64,000 bases of DNA. Source: JAFAGX01 sp035623255. Its GTDB lineage: Bacteria > Acidobacteriota > Terriglobia > Terriglobales > Acidobacteriaceae. This document shows positions 18,029-26,545 of this stretch, in pieces (position 1 is the first letter of the stretch; each line of letters starts with the position of its first letter). The notes beneath the pieces are model-generated. The model made no database searches. It was not told the DNA's origin and saw only the letters and a list, made by a program, of their open reading frames with translations. The stretch lies in assembly GCA_035623255.1 (NCBI GenBank), contig DASPTU010000010.1, forward strand, positions 1 to 64,000, given 5' to 3'. The position numbers and the translations under genes were made by a program.

Positions 18029-19390
18029 ATGGCCGAAAGCTCATACCAAGTGGCAATCGCACGGATGTACGCCCTGGGCCACGAGTTGGCCCACGCACCC
18101 GAGCGTAAATTCGACCTGGCGCATATGCGAGTGCTGCTGGCAGCGCTGAACAATCCCGAAAAGCGCTTTCCCGCGGTACTGATTGCCGGAACCAATGGCA
18201 AGGGATCGACGGCTGCAACGCTGGCTTCGATTCTTCGGGCCGCCGGCCTGCGCACCGGTCTGTACACATCACCCCACCTGATGCGGATCAATGAGCGGAT
18301 TCGCATTAACGGCAAAGAAATCGCCGATCACGATTTCGCGTTGTTGCATGACGTGGTTGACCGGACGGCGGAGCGGCTTGTGGAAGAAGGGGAACTGCCC
18401 TGGCATCCGAGCTTTTTTGAGATGCTGACCGCGATCGCGTTCGAGTACTTCGCCCAGAACAAGGTGGATTTCGGTGTTTTGGAGGTCGGGATGGGCGGCA
18501 GGCTGGATGCGACCAACGTAGTGGATCCGAGTGTCAGCGTTATCACGGACATTTCGCTGGATCACCAAAAATTCCTCGGCGATACGGTGACCGAGATTGC
18601 TCGAGAGAAGGCGGGAATCATCCGGCGCGGCGGAATTGTGGTCACGCTGCCCCAGTTGCCGGAAGCAAACGATGTCCTAGGGAATGTGATCCTTGAAATG
18701 GGTGCGAAAGCGGTCAGTGCTGTACCTTATGTACCACCGGTCTCGCCGGGCAGCACACGATACTTCGACCCGAACACCCAGAGTCAACTCTGCCCGTTAT
18801 CTCGCTATCCGCTGCAGGTGATGGGCAAGCAAATCCTGGTGGAAAGCCCGCTGTTTGGACGGCATCAGTTGCGCAATGTGGCGCTCGCGATCGCTGCGGC
18901 TGACGAAGCAGGCAAGCAGGGTTTTGATATCACTCCGGAAGCGATTGAGCGCGGAATTCGCGAGACGCATTGGCCGGGGCGATTTCAGGTTGTGCCTTCG
19001 CGGGGCGGAAGCGCCGAATACGTGTTCGATGTTGCTCACAACCCCGCAGGTGTCTGGGCGCTGCGGTCCAGTCTCTCGTTGTGTTATGAGGATCGGCCAC
19101 TCGCGTTTATTTTCGGCGCTATGCGTGACAAAGCCATTGGCGAAATGGCAGAGATTTTGTTTCCGTTGGCAGAGCAAGTCATCGTCACTCGGGCGGATAA
19201 TCCGCGTTCGGCCACGGCGGAGGAGATCCGGGAGGCTGCCGTTCGGGTTTCGAGCAACATCACATCGGCTGAGAGTGTTTCTGAGGCGCTCGCTCAGGTG
19301 GCTGGCTTGAGCCAGCCTTTCGTGGTGGTGGTTACCGGTTCGATCTACATTGTGGGTGAGGCCATGAGGCAACTGGAGGTAAAAGTTTAA
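18029..19390 (+). CDS. folC: Bifunctional folylpolyglutamate / dihydrofolate synthase
   Basis: 453 residues. A Mur-ligase-fold ATP enzyme adding Glu to dihydropteroate or folate. The P-loop is GTNGKGST (about 56-63), followed by GLYTSPHL, the Glu-rich FFEMLTAIAFEYF, GVLEVGMGGRLDATNV and the C-terminal GAMRDKAI. Length is typical. It is 2 nt ahead of the acyltransferase gene, so the two are translationally linked. Confidence 0.95.
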   Translation: MAESSYQVAIARMYALGHELAHAPERKFDLAHMRVLLAALNNPEKRFPAVLIAGTNGKGSTAATLASILRAAGLRTGLYTSPHLMRINERIRINGKEIADHDFALLHDVVDRTAERLVEEGELPWHPSFFEMLTAIAFEYFAQNKVDFGVLEVGMGGRLDATNVVDPSVSVITDISLDHQKFLGDTVTEIAREKAGIIRRGGIVVTLPQLPEANDVLGNVILEMGAKAVSAVPYVPPVSPGSTRYFDPNTQSQLCPLSRYPLQVMGKQILVESPLFGRHQLRNVALAIAAADEAGKQGFDITPEAIERGIRETHWPGRFQVVPSRGGSAEYVFDVAHNPAGVWALRSSLSLCYEDRPLAFIFGAMRDKAIGEMAEILFPLAEQVIVTRADNPRSATAEEIREAAVRVSSNITSAESVSEALAQVAGLSQPFVVVVTGSIYIVGEAMRQLEVKV

Positions 19391-19392
19391 AA

Positions 19393-20232
19393 TTGCCAGA
19401 AGTGAATTCATCGGTAGAAGAAGAATCTCGAAGTTCGGCGGCGCTGCCAAACTCAAGTGTTGAGGCTGGCGGTCTTTCCATCCGGGATCAACCTCGAACA
19501 CAGCCGGCCAAATACGGTTTTTTTAGCCGTCTCCGTTCATACTTCATCTTCGATCCACTCATCTGGTTGTACACCGTGGTTTGTGGAGTAGTTTCAGTTC
19601 CGGTTTCATTATTCGGGGACAAAGAGCGAATCCTGCATCAGTTTGCGCGATTCTGGTCACAACTGATCATGAAGACAATTTCCTCGCCGGTGACAGTTAG
19701 TGGGCTGGACAAAATCGACATGTCGAAGCCCCACGTTTATGCGGTAAATCATGCCTCCGCATTGGACATTCCGGTGCTTTATGTGTATCTGCCGTTTCAG
19801 TTTCGAATCGTTTTCAAAAAAGAGCTACTCTCCTACCCGGTGATCGGATGGCACCTGAAACGTTCGGGCCAGGTGTGCATCAACCAACAGGCGCCCTCAC
19901 ATTCAATTGCCAGCATTCGCTCGGCCTTAAAAAGTCTCAAGGCGGGCATGCCACTGGTAATTTTTCCCGAGGGTGGACGTACGCCCGACGGACGGATCCG
20001 TCCTTTCCTTCCCGGGGCGTTTTTTCTGGCGATCAAGGCGCAGGTCGACATCGTGCCGGTGGCGCTGGTGGGGACCTACGAGTTGCTTCCCATGAACACA
20101 TATCACATCAAATGCCGCCCTCTGGAAATGCGAGTCGGGGGACCGATTTCAACCAGCGGATGTGATTTACATCACATGGAAGACCTGTCGGCAAAAGTGC
20201 AAAAGGCGCTGGAAGACTTGTATTATCGGTGA
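19393..20232 (+). CDS. plsC: 1-acyl-sn-glycerol-3-phosphate acyltransferase (PlsC family)
   Basis: 279 residues, probably started at the TTG 2 nt after the folC stop; a GGAGGT lies about 13 nt upstream inside folC and there is no ATG before the conserved region. The acyltransferase marks are NHASALD (HX4D), the substrate-pocket FPEGGRTPDG and the IVPVAL segment. A hydrophobic N-terminal helix (about 50-70) suggests inner-membrane attachment. The role is phosphatidic acid synthesis. A CRP-like palindrome (20161-20176) lies within its 3' end. Confidence 0.9.
   Translation: MPEVNSSVEEESRSSAALPNSSVEAGGLSIRDQPRTQPAKYGFFSRLRSYFIFDPLIWLYTVVCGVVSVPVSLFGDKERILHQFARFWSQLIMKTISSPVTVSGLDKIDMSKPHVYAVNHASALDIPVLYVYLPFQFRIVFKKELLSYPVIGWHLKRSGQVCINQQAPSHSIASIRSALKSLKAGMPLVIFPEGGRTPDGRIRPFLPGAFFLAIKAQVDIVPVALVGTYELLPMNTYHIKCRPLEMRVGGPISTSGCDLHHMEDLSAKVQKALEDLYYR
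20161..20176. promoter_or_regulatory. CRP/FNR-type palindrome in the 3' end of plsC
   Basis: TGTGATTTACATCACA is a perfect TGTGA-N6-TCACA with further symmetry (TGTGAT/ATCACA). It encodes Cys-Asp-Leu-His-His of PlsC, so coding use is an alternative explanation. It lies about 145 nt upstream of the predicted transcription start of the M2 peptidase gene, far for classical activation. Confidence 0.4.
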
Positions 20233-20278
20233 AATTTGCTTTACTCCAATTGACCACTCGCAGGTGTTGTCACCGACA

Positions 20279-20307
20279 CTGACATTTTCTTTCCTCTGGT
20301 TCATAAT
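20279..20307 (+). promoter_or_regulatory. Sigma-70-like promoter of the M2 peptidase gene
   Basis: CTGACA (20279-20284), 17-nt spacer, CATAAT (20302-20307); both hexamers match 5 of 6. A strong GGAGGA ribosome-binding site follows at 20315, then ATG at 20325. Confidence 0.55.
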
Positions 20308-20324
20308 CTCCGCCGGAGGAATTC

Positions 20325-22118
20325 ATGATGCTCCGTTCTCTTACATTGTTCTTGTTGGTGCCTTTTCTAGCCCAAGCACAAGGTTCCGCAAAGCCGACCA
20401 TCACTGCAGCTGACGAATTCATGAAGCAGGCCGAGGTACGGCTTAACGAACTTACGGTTAAGGCTTCACGAGCTGACTGGGTAAAGCAAAATTTCATTAC
20501 CGACGATACTGAGGCGCTGTCAGCCGACGGGCAGGACCAGCTCACGGCCGCTACAACCGAACTGGTCGATCAGGCGAAGCGCTTCGATGGATTGCAGATG
20601 CCAACCGCGCTGGCACGGAAATTTATGCTGCTCAAGCTCAGCCTAGCCGCTCCCGCGCCTCACGATCCGGTTTTGCGCAAAGAGATGACCGCGATTGCTT
20701 CTTCGCTCGACGGTGACTACGGCAAAGGCAAGTACTGCCGCAAACCCGACGATTGCCTCGACATCACGGCAATCGAAAAAATTATGGATACGAGTCGCGA
20801 TCCGAATGAGCTGAAAGATCTTTGGGTCGGCTGGCACAAGGTGGGCGCTCCTATGCGGCAGCGTTATGCCCGATTCGTCGAGCTCTCGAACCAGGGTGCG
20901 CGCGAAATTGGTTTCAAAGACGTCGGCGCGATGTGGCGTGCGGGATATGACATGCCACCCGAGCAGTTTAGCGCTGAATTGGACCGGCTCTGGGAACAGG
21001 TGCGCCCGCTGTATCTCTCGCTCTATACATTCGTGCGCGCTCGATTGTCGCAGCATTACGGTCCCGGCGTTGTTCCGCCCGACAAGCCTCTACGAGCTGA
21101 TCTCTTGGGCAATCCCTGGGCACAGGCATGGGGCAACATTTTTCCGCTGCTTGGTCTGCCAGAAAATAGTCGCGGTTTCGACTTAACCGAGCTGCTGCAA
21201 GCCAAGAAACTCGACGCTCAAGGCATGGTGCACTACGGCGAGAATTTTTATAAATCTTTGGGATTTGCACCAGTGCCGCAGACTTTCTGGGAACGGTCTC
21301 TGTTCACGAAGCCGCGCGATCGTGACGTGGTTTGCCATGCCAGCGCATGGGACATCGACAACAAAGACGATTTGCGGGTGAAAATGTGCATTCAGATTCG
21401 CGACGTAGACTTCGTTACGATTCATCACGAACTGGGACACAACTTTTATCAGCGCGCCTACAACAGCCAGCCGTTTCTTTTCGAGACTGGCGCCAACGAC
21501 GGTTTCCACGAAGCCATCGGGGACACAATCGCCTTGGCGGTGACGCCCGAATATCTGAAACAAATTGGATTGCTGAATAACGTACCCTCGCCGGAAGCAG
21601 ATATTCCGCTGCTGTTGAAAACAGCGCTCGACAGAGTCGCGTTCTTGCCGTTCGGGCTTCTGATTGATCAGTGGCGGTGGAAAGTGTTTTCCGGTGAAAT
21701 CACTCCTGCCGATTACAACAAAGCCTGGTGGGAGCTGCGGCTGAAATATCAGGGAGTGGTGCCTCCGGTTGCGCGGAGTGAAGCGGATTTCGACCCTGGC
21801 GCCAAGTATCACGTAGCCAGCAACACGCCCTATATGCGGTATTTCCTGGCGTATATTCTGGAATTTCAGCTCTACCGCGCGATGTGCAAAGAAGCGGGTT
21901 ACACCGGACCTTTGCATCAGTGCACGTTTTATCAATCAAAGGCAGCCGGTGCGAAATTGAACAAGATGCTTGAGATGGGAGCCAGCAAACCATGGCCTGA
22001 CGAACTCGAGGTCTTGACCGGACAACGAGAAATGGATGCCAGCGCAATTCTGGATTACTTTGCCCCGTTGAAGAAGTGGCTCGACGAGCAGAATAAGGGG
22101 ATGAAGGTGGGCTGGTAG
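20325..22118 (+). CDS. M2-family metallopeptidase (angiotensin-converting enzyme-like dipeptidyl carboxypeptidase)
   Basis: 597 residues with a signal peptide (residues 1-18, LTLFLLVPFLAQAQG), so periplasmic or secreted. The zinc site is HELGH (368-372), with the third ligand Glu396 in GANDGFHEAIGD, and the chloride/substrate region WRWKVFSGEI is present. ACE-like bacterial enzymes remove C-terminal dipeptides. Length matches single-domain bacterial ACE homologues. It has its own promoter and RBS. The next gene starts immediately after the stop codon, though the functions seem unrelated. Confidence 0.93.
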   Translation: MMLRSLTLFLLVPFLAQAQGSAKPTITAADEFMKQAEVRLNELTVKASRADWVKQNFITDDTEALSADGQDQLTAATTELVDQAKRFDGLQMPTALARKFMLLKLSLAAPAPHDPVLRKEMTAIASSLDGDYGKGKYCRKPDDCLDITAIEKIMDTSRDPNELKDLWVGWHKVGAPMRQRYARFVELSNQGAREIGFKDVGAMWRAGYDMPPEQFSAELDRLWEQVRPLYLSLYTFVRARLSQHYGPGVVPPDKPLRADLLGNPWAQAWGNIFPLLGLPENSRGFDLTELLQAKKLDAQGMVHYGENFYKSLGFAPVPQTFWERSLFTKPRDRDVVCHASAWDIDNKDDLRVKMCIQIRDVDFVTIHHELGHNFYQRAYNSQPFLFETGANDGFHEAIGDTIALAVTPEYLKQIGLLNNVPSPEADIPLLLKTALDRVAFLPFGLLIDQWRWKVFSGEITPADYNKAWWELRLKYQGVVPPVARSEADFDPGAKYHVASNTPYMRYFLAYILEFQLYRAMCKEAGYTGPLHQCTFYQSKAAGAKLNKMLEMGASKPWPDELEVLTGQREMDASAILDYFAPLKKWLDEQNKGMKVGW

Positions 22119-22136
22119 ATGAGTGAGGCCGGAACG

Positions 22137-22904
22137 ATGAACCTGCAATGCATGGTCGATCTCGCACGGGCGTACAAGGCCGGTCCTCAGATTGCACGGG
22201 TGCTAAGCGAGCAGTGGTGCAAACGGGAGCTATACTGTCCGGCTTGCGATTCTGACCACCTAGAGCAGACAAAGGCCAATACGCCAGCAGTCGATTTTGC
22301 TTGTCCAAAATGTAAGCAGTTATTCCAATTAAAGAGTCGGCGAGGCTGGAATCCGAGAAAAATTCCCGACGCCGGATACGACGCCATGTTGCGTGCCATA
22401 GGCGCCGATAAGACTCCAAATCTGCTCGTTCTTCAATACTCCAGCACTTGGCTGGTCGAGAACCTCTTATTGATTCCCCGTGTCTTCTTCACGAAGAGCG
22501 TCATCGAGAAGCGCAGCCCCTTGGGCCCGAACGCAGAGCGTGCCGGTTGGGTCGGGTGCAACATACTGTTGGCCCAGATACCTAGCGACGGGAAGGTCGC
22601 TGTTGTTGCCGACGGGGTTGCTATACCAGAGCTGCGTGTGCGCGAGGAATTTTCGCGGGTCCGTAAGCTGGCTGAAGTTCCGCCCTCAATGAGGGGCTGG
22701 ACTGTCGACGTGCTGAATATGGTCCGTCGCCTAGGAAAGGGTCAGTTCACGTTGCAAGAGCTTTACGAATTCGAGCACGATCTCAAGGCGTTACACCCTG
22801 GCAATAGGAACGTTCGACCCAAGATAAGGCAGCAACTCCAAATCTTGCGCAACATGGGGATGTTGGAGTTTGTTACCCCAGGACGATACGTGGTGCGGAA
22901 ATAG
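22137..22904 (+). CDS. DpnI-like methyl-directed restriction endonuclease
   Basis: 255 residues from the ATG at 22137 (an in-frame ATG at 22119 abuts the previous stop). Aligned from this start it follows DpnI without gaps through residue 70: zinc Cys34/Cys37 (YCPAC) and Cys56/Cys59 (ACPKC), active-site Asp53 and Lys66. DpnI's catalytic Glu64 is Gln here (FQLKS), a D...QxK variant as used by Mrr-type nucleases. The C-terminal winged helix (RGWTVDVLN, FTLQELYEFE, KIRQQLQILR) that reads GmATC in DpnI is conserved. DpnI cuts N6-adenine-methylated GATC, so it acts against Dam-methylated foreign DNA. No methyltransferase or DpnII-type partner is nearby. Confidence 0.9.
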   Translation: MNLQCMVDLARAYKAGPQIARVLSEQWCKRELYCPACDSDHLEQTKANTPAVDFACPKCKQLFQLKSRRGWNPRKIPDAGYDAMLRAIGADKTPNLLVLQYSSTWLVENLLLIPRVFFTKSVIEKRSPLGPNAERAGWVGCNILLAQIPSDGKVAVVADGVAIPELRVREEFSRVRKLAEVPPSMRGWTVDVLNMVRRLGKGQFTLQELYEFEHDLKALHPGNRNVRPKIRQQLQILRNMGMLEFVTPGRYVVRK

Positions 22905-23176
22905 CCATTAGGCCAGTGGTCTGGTAGACAGCGAGCAGGCAACCGGGCGTCATCTCGCCCGGGTCTTTCATTGCCCCTAATTCGCCGAAAGAGCGGCTGT
23001 TGGCTGGAGCCTATCGACTTCAGTTCCCCCGGAGTGGGGGAGTCCTCGCTTTTGTGGGGAACAATCTCGTGGTTGCAGTTCGGGCAGCGGTCGTCACACA
23101 TACAGTCCCAGACGATACTCCATTCTGTGCCGTCGTCAGGGCATCGGTAGTGATTAATGAACTGTGATACAGGCAT
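22763..23176 (-). CDS. Small zinc-ribbon protein; 3' end uncertain
   Basis: The frame encodes up to 137 residues, but only the first 45 or so look like a real protein: HYRCPDDGTEWSIVWDCMCDDRCPNCNHEI has paired cysteines (CP.., CMCDDRCPNC) like the 40-60 residue zinc-ribbon proteins found singly in many bacteria, which stop after this motif. The remainder is low in structure and runs antisense into the 3' end of the DpnI-like gene and through its terminator. An RBS (GGAG, about 10 nt before ATG) supports the start. A lost stop codon or frameshift after residue 50 is possible. Function unknown. Confidence 0.55.
   Translation of the reverse strand: MPVSQFINHYRCPDDGTEWSIVWDCMCDDRCPNCNHEIVPHKSEDSPTPGELKSIGSSQQPLFRRIRGNERPGRDDARLPARCLPDHWPNGYFRTTYRPGVTNSNIPMLRKIWSCCLILGRTFLLPGCNALRSCSNS
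22943..22968 (+). terminator. Rho-independent terminator after the DpnI-like gene
   Basis: Perfect seven-base arms CCGGGCG and CGCCCGG around a six-base loop, followed by GTCTTT. It lies 39 nt after the DpnI-like stop codon. Confidence 0.6.
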
Positions 23177-23391
23177 GAGTCATCGCTCCATTCTTGGGAT
23201 CGGTTGCTCGAGAATCCCGATCATGACTCGGTCGCACAACTATCACCCTTCGAGGACTCTTCTACTCTAATTGAGTCCCTTATGTACAGTGGCTTCCCAA
23301 AACGGGAAGTATCAAGTTAAAAAGGTTGTTCGCCGAGCCGCCCGATCCGTAAAGAAGGCCTGCGAAGGTTGTTTTATACTTGATTCTCTTC

Positions 23392-25338
23392 ATGTCAGAC
23401 AGCATTCACGTCAAGCTTCCCGATGGGACCTCCAAGGAGGTCCCCAAGGGGACGACTGCCCTTGAGGTAGCTAAAAGTATCAGTCCGCGACTAGCTGATG
23501 CCGCACTGGTGGCCAAAACGAATGGCGATCTCATCGACCTCGCGCGGCCGCTCGAAAAAGACACCGATCTGCGCATACTGACGGACAGAGATCAAGAAGC
23601 ATTGCCAGTTTACCGGCATTCTTCGGCGCATCTTCTCGCGGCTGCCGTGCTTGAGTTGTTTCCCGAAACCAAGCTGGGGCATGGTCCGGCCACGGAAAGC
23701 GGCTTCTTTTACGATTTCTATCGTCCAACTCCTTTCACTCCCGAGGACCTGGAGAAAATCGAAAAGAAGATGCAGGAGTTGGTGCAACAGAATATCCCCT
23801 ATGCACGCGAGTTCCTACCGCGGCAGGAAGGTCTGGCGGAGTTCAAAAAAGACGGCGATTTCATGAAATGCCACTTCATCGAGCAATTCACCAAGCCCGA
23901 TGAAAAGATTTCGATTTATCGCACTGGCAAGTTCACCGATTTCTGCCGCGGGCCGCACATACCTTCGACGGGAAAAATCAAGGCGTTCAAGCTGATCAAT
24001 ATCGCTGGCGCCTACTGGCTGGGAGATGAGAAGAATCCGCAGCTGCAGCGCATTTACGGCACGTCGTTCTTTTCGAAAAAAGACCTGGACGAGTTCCTCC
24101 ATAAACAGGAGGAAGCCAGGAAGCGCGACCATCGCGTGCTGGGAAAACAGCTCGATCTGTTCTCGATTCAGGAATTGGCGGGGCCGGGACTGATTTTCTG
24201 GCATCCGAAAGGCGGCATCATCCGCAAGGAGATGGAAGACTGGATGCGCGATCAGTACATCAAGCGCGGCTATTCGCTCGTGTACACGCCGCACGTAATG
24301 CGGCGGCAGCTCTGGGCGACTTCCGGCCACGAAGGCTATTACTCGCAGAATATGTTCGACGTCATGGAATTGGATGACGCCGAGTACCGGCTCAAGCCAA
24401 TGAATTGTCCGGGGCACATCCTGATCTACCAGGATTCTTTGAAGTCGTATCGCGACTTGCCGGTGCGCCTGGGTGAACTGGGCACGGTGTACCGGTACGA
24501 GCGGTCGGGAGTCATGCACGGATTATTGCGAGTCCGCGGATTCACGCAGGATGACTCGCACATTTTCTGCACGCCCGAGCAGATTGAGAGTGAGGTCGAG
24601 GGCTGTCTCGACTTTGCGCTCGATGTGCTTAAAGATTTCGGCTTTGATGACTTTCAGACCGAGCTTTCGACTTGGAATCCGGAGGATCAGAAGAACTTTG
24701 TCGGCAGCCCGGATCAATGGAATTCGGCGACGCAATCGCTTGAAAACGTGCTGAAGCGGCGAAAGATTGATTACAAAACCATTCCCGGCGAAGCTGCGTT
24801 TTATGGTCCCAAAATCGACATAAAACTTGTGGATGCGATTGGGCGGCTTTGGCAGCTTTCGACCATCCAGGTCGACTTTAATCTGCCGCAGCGTTTTCAC
24901 CTGGAATATGTGGCGGAGGATGGCACTCGCAAGCAGCCGGTCATGGTTCATCGGGCACTGTTCGGCTCGATCGAGAGATTCTTTGGTGTGTTGATTGAGC
25001 ACTATGCGGGAGCATTTCCGGTTTGGCTATCGCCGGTGCAGACGGTCGTGATCCCGATCGCCGAGCGACACGTAGAATACGCGAATAAGGTTGCCGATCA
25101 ACTTAAAGCAGCTGGAGTTCGGGTCGATGTCGATTCTCGCAACGAAAAAATGAATGCAAAGATTCGCGAGCATGCGCTGCAAAAAGCTCCGTTCCTGCTG
25201 GTGGTGGGGGACAAAGAAGCCGAATCAGGCAAAGTGAATGTGCGGAGTCGCGGCAAAGAAAAGACGGAAGACATGCCGGCAACCGAGTTCGTCGAGAAAA
25301 TCCGGAAGCTGATTTCGGAAAGGAAGCCCACGTTGTAG
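23392..25338 (+). CDS. thrS: Threonyl-tRNA synthetase
   Basis: 648 residues from the ATG at 23392; an earlier TTG (23380) has no support. It charges tRNA-Thr. Domains: TGS (about 1-63), editing domain with HSSAHLLA and the FCRGPH segment, class II catalytic core with MNCPGH, VYRYERSG, RVRGFTQDDSHIFC, the aminoacylation zinc site and a C-terminal anticodon-binding domain (VVIPIAERH...KVNVRSRG). A TATACT -10-like element ends at 23380, which would make the transcript nearly leaderless; no Shine-Dalgarno is seen. The next gene is convergent. Confidence 0.96.
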   Translation: MSDSIHVKLPDGTSKEVPKGTTALEVAKSISPRLADAALVAKTNGDLIDLARPLEKDTDLRILTDRDQEALPVYRHSSAHLLAAAVLELFPETKLGHGPATESGFFYDFYRPTPFTPEDLEKIEKKMQELVQQNIPYAREFLPRQEGLAEFKKDGDFMKCHFIEQFTKPDEKISIYRTGKFTDFCRGPHIPSTGKIKAFKLINIAGAYWLGDEKNPQLQRIYGTSFFSKKDLDEFLHKQEEARKRDHRVLGKQLDLFSIQELAGPGLIFWHPKGGIIRKEMEDWMRDQYIKRGYSLVYTPHVMRRQLWATSGHEGYYSQNMFDVMELDDAEYRLKPMNCPGHILIYQDSLKSYRDLPVRLGELGTVYRYERSGVMHGLLRVRGFTQDDSHIFCTPEQIESEVEGCLDFALDVLKDFGFDDFQTELSTWNPEDQKNFVGSPDQWNSATQSLENVLKRRKIDYKTIPGEAAFYGPKIDIKLVDAIGRLWQLSTIQVDFNLPQRFHLEYVAEDGTRKQPVMVHRALFGSIERFFGVLIEHYAGAFPVWLSPVQTVVIPIAERHVEYANKVADQLKAAGVRVDVDSRNEKMNAKIREHALQKAPFLLVVGDKEAESGKVNVRSRGKEKTEDMPATEFVEKIRKLISERKPTL

Positions 25339-25357
25339 GCCGACAAACCTGCCTTTT

Positions 25358-26530
25358 TCAGTTGTCCATAGTGACCAGGCTCGATCGGTGACGAGGCATG
25401 AAGGGGCGATCGGCGATCTGGCCATCAAACTTCCGCGCCCAGCGGCCAGGAATCGCCGTTCCGCATGATGGGCAGGTTCCTTCGGGCGTGAGCCGATATT
25501 CTTTAATGAAATAGCCGTAGCGGCGGACCAGCATTTCGCCGCAGCGATGGCAATTTGTGTTTTCGTAACCGGAAACCATGCCCGGTAAATTCCCAGCATA
25601 GATGTACTTCAGGCCGGCATTCTTGCCGATTTCCGCCGCTCGTAAGAGGTCCTCTGGCCGCGTGTCGTCGGGATCATCCATCTTGTAATCCTTGTGAAAA
25701 GCCGTTACGTGCCAGGGAATGTAGGGCGATATGTTGGCCAGAAAATCCGTCAGGCCTCGAAGCTCATCCTCAGAATCATTGAAGCCGGGAATGAGAAGCG
25801 TCACGATCTCAAGCCAGATACCCATCTCGTGGAGACGGCGGATCGTGTCGAGAATTGGCCCGATCCGACCGCCGAGTTCGTGATAATGCCGATCGCTGAA
25901 GCTTTTGAGATCGACCTTGTAGAGATCAGTCCATGGCCGGAGATATTCCAGCACCTGCGGCGTGCCATTTCCGTTGGAAACAAAACCGGTCATCAGGCCG
26001 GCAGCTTTGGCTTCTTTGAAGACGGCGACAGCCCACTCACTGGTGATCAGCGGCTCATTGTAGGTGCTGACCAGAACCTTAGCTCCCTGCCGGAGCGCAT
26101 CTTCAACTAATCCCTTGGGAGATGCCTCAAGCGGAGGCGAAATTGCAGTGGGGTCGCGCAGGGCCTGCGAGGTCACCCAATTCTGACAATAGGAACAATG
26201 CAGATCGCATCCCAACATTCCGAAGCTGTAAGCCAGGGCACCGGGGTGCGCGTGGAAGAAGGGCTTCTTCTCTATGGGATCACACTGAACGCCGCCGACG
26301 TAGCCCCAAGGCACATACAGAGTGCCCTCGCGATTGTAGCGAACCTTGCAAACCCCGGGCTGGCCATCGGAAATGGGGCAACAGTGGCCGCAGGCGTAAC
26401 AACGTACGCGATTGCGGTCGAGCTTCTCGTATAGATCCCCTTCGCGAACGTGCTCATAGACAATCTCTTTGAGCGTGGGCAAACAAACACCTCTGGCTAG
26501 TATTTTAACTCCGCTAGGATTGGGGTTCAT
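25358..26530 (-). CDS. amrS: AmmeMemoRadiSam system radical SAM enzyme
   Basis: 390 residues. Radical SAM signature CDLHCSYCQNW follows a Cys-rich N-terminal segment (CYACGHCCPISDGQPGVCKVRYN) typical of this family, and a C-terminal rubredoxin-like CxxC pair (CHRCGEML, CPSCGTAIPG) is present. The AmmeMemoRadiSam family is defined by co-occurrence with AMMECR1 and Memo proteins, of unknown chemistry; neither partner gene is in the window. It lies 15 nt downstream of the PilZ-GAF-Sel1 gene on the same strand and may be cotranscribed with it. Confidence 0.92.
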   Translation of the reverse strand: MNPNPSGVKILARGVCLPTLKEIVYEHVREGDLYEKLDRNRVRCYACGHCCPISDGQPGVCKVRYNREGTLYVPWGYVGGVQCDPIEKKPFFHAHPGALAYSFGMLGCDLHCSYCQNWVTSQALRDPTAISPPLEASPKGLVEDALRQGAKVLVSTYNEPLITSEWAVAVFKEAKAAGLMTGFVSNGNGTPQVLEYLRPWTDLYKVDLKSFSDRHYHELGGRIGPILDTIRRLHEMGIWLEIVTLLIPGFNDSEDELRGLTDFLANISPYIPWHVTAFHKDYKMDDPDDTRPEDLLRAAEIGKNAGLKYIYAGNLPGMVSGYENTNCHRCGEMLVRRYGYFIKEYRLTPEGTCPSCGTAIPGRWARKFDGQIADRPFMPRHRSSLVTMDN

Positions 26531-26545
26531 CCAAGTTTGCGAGGG

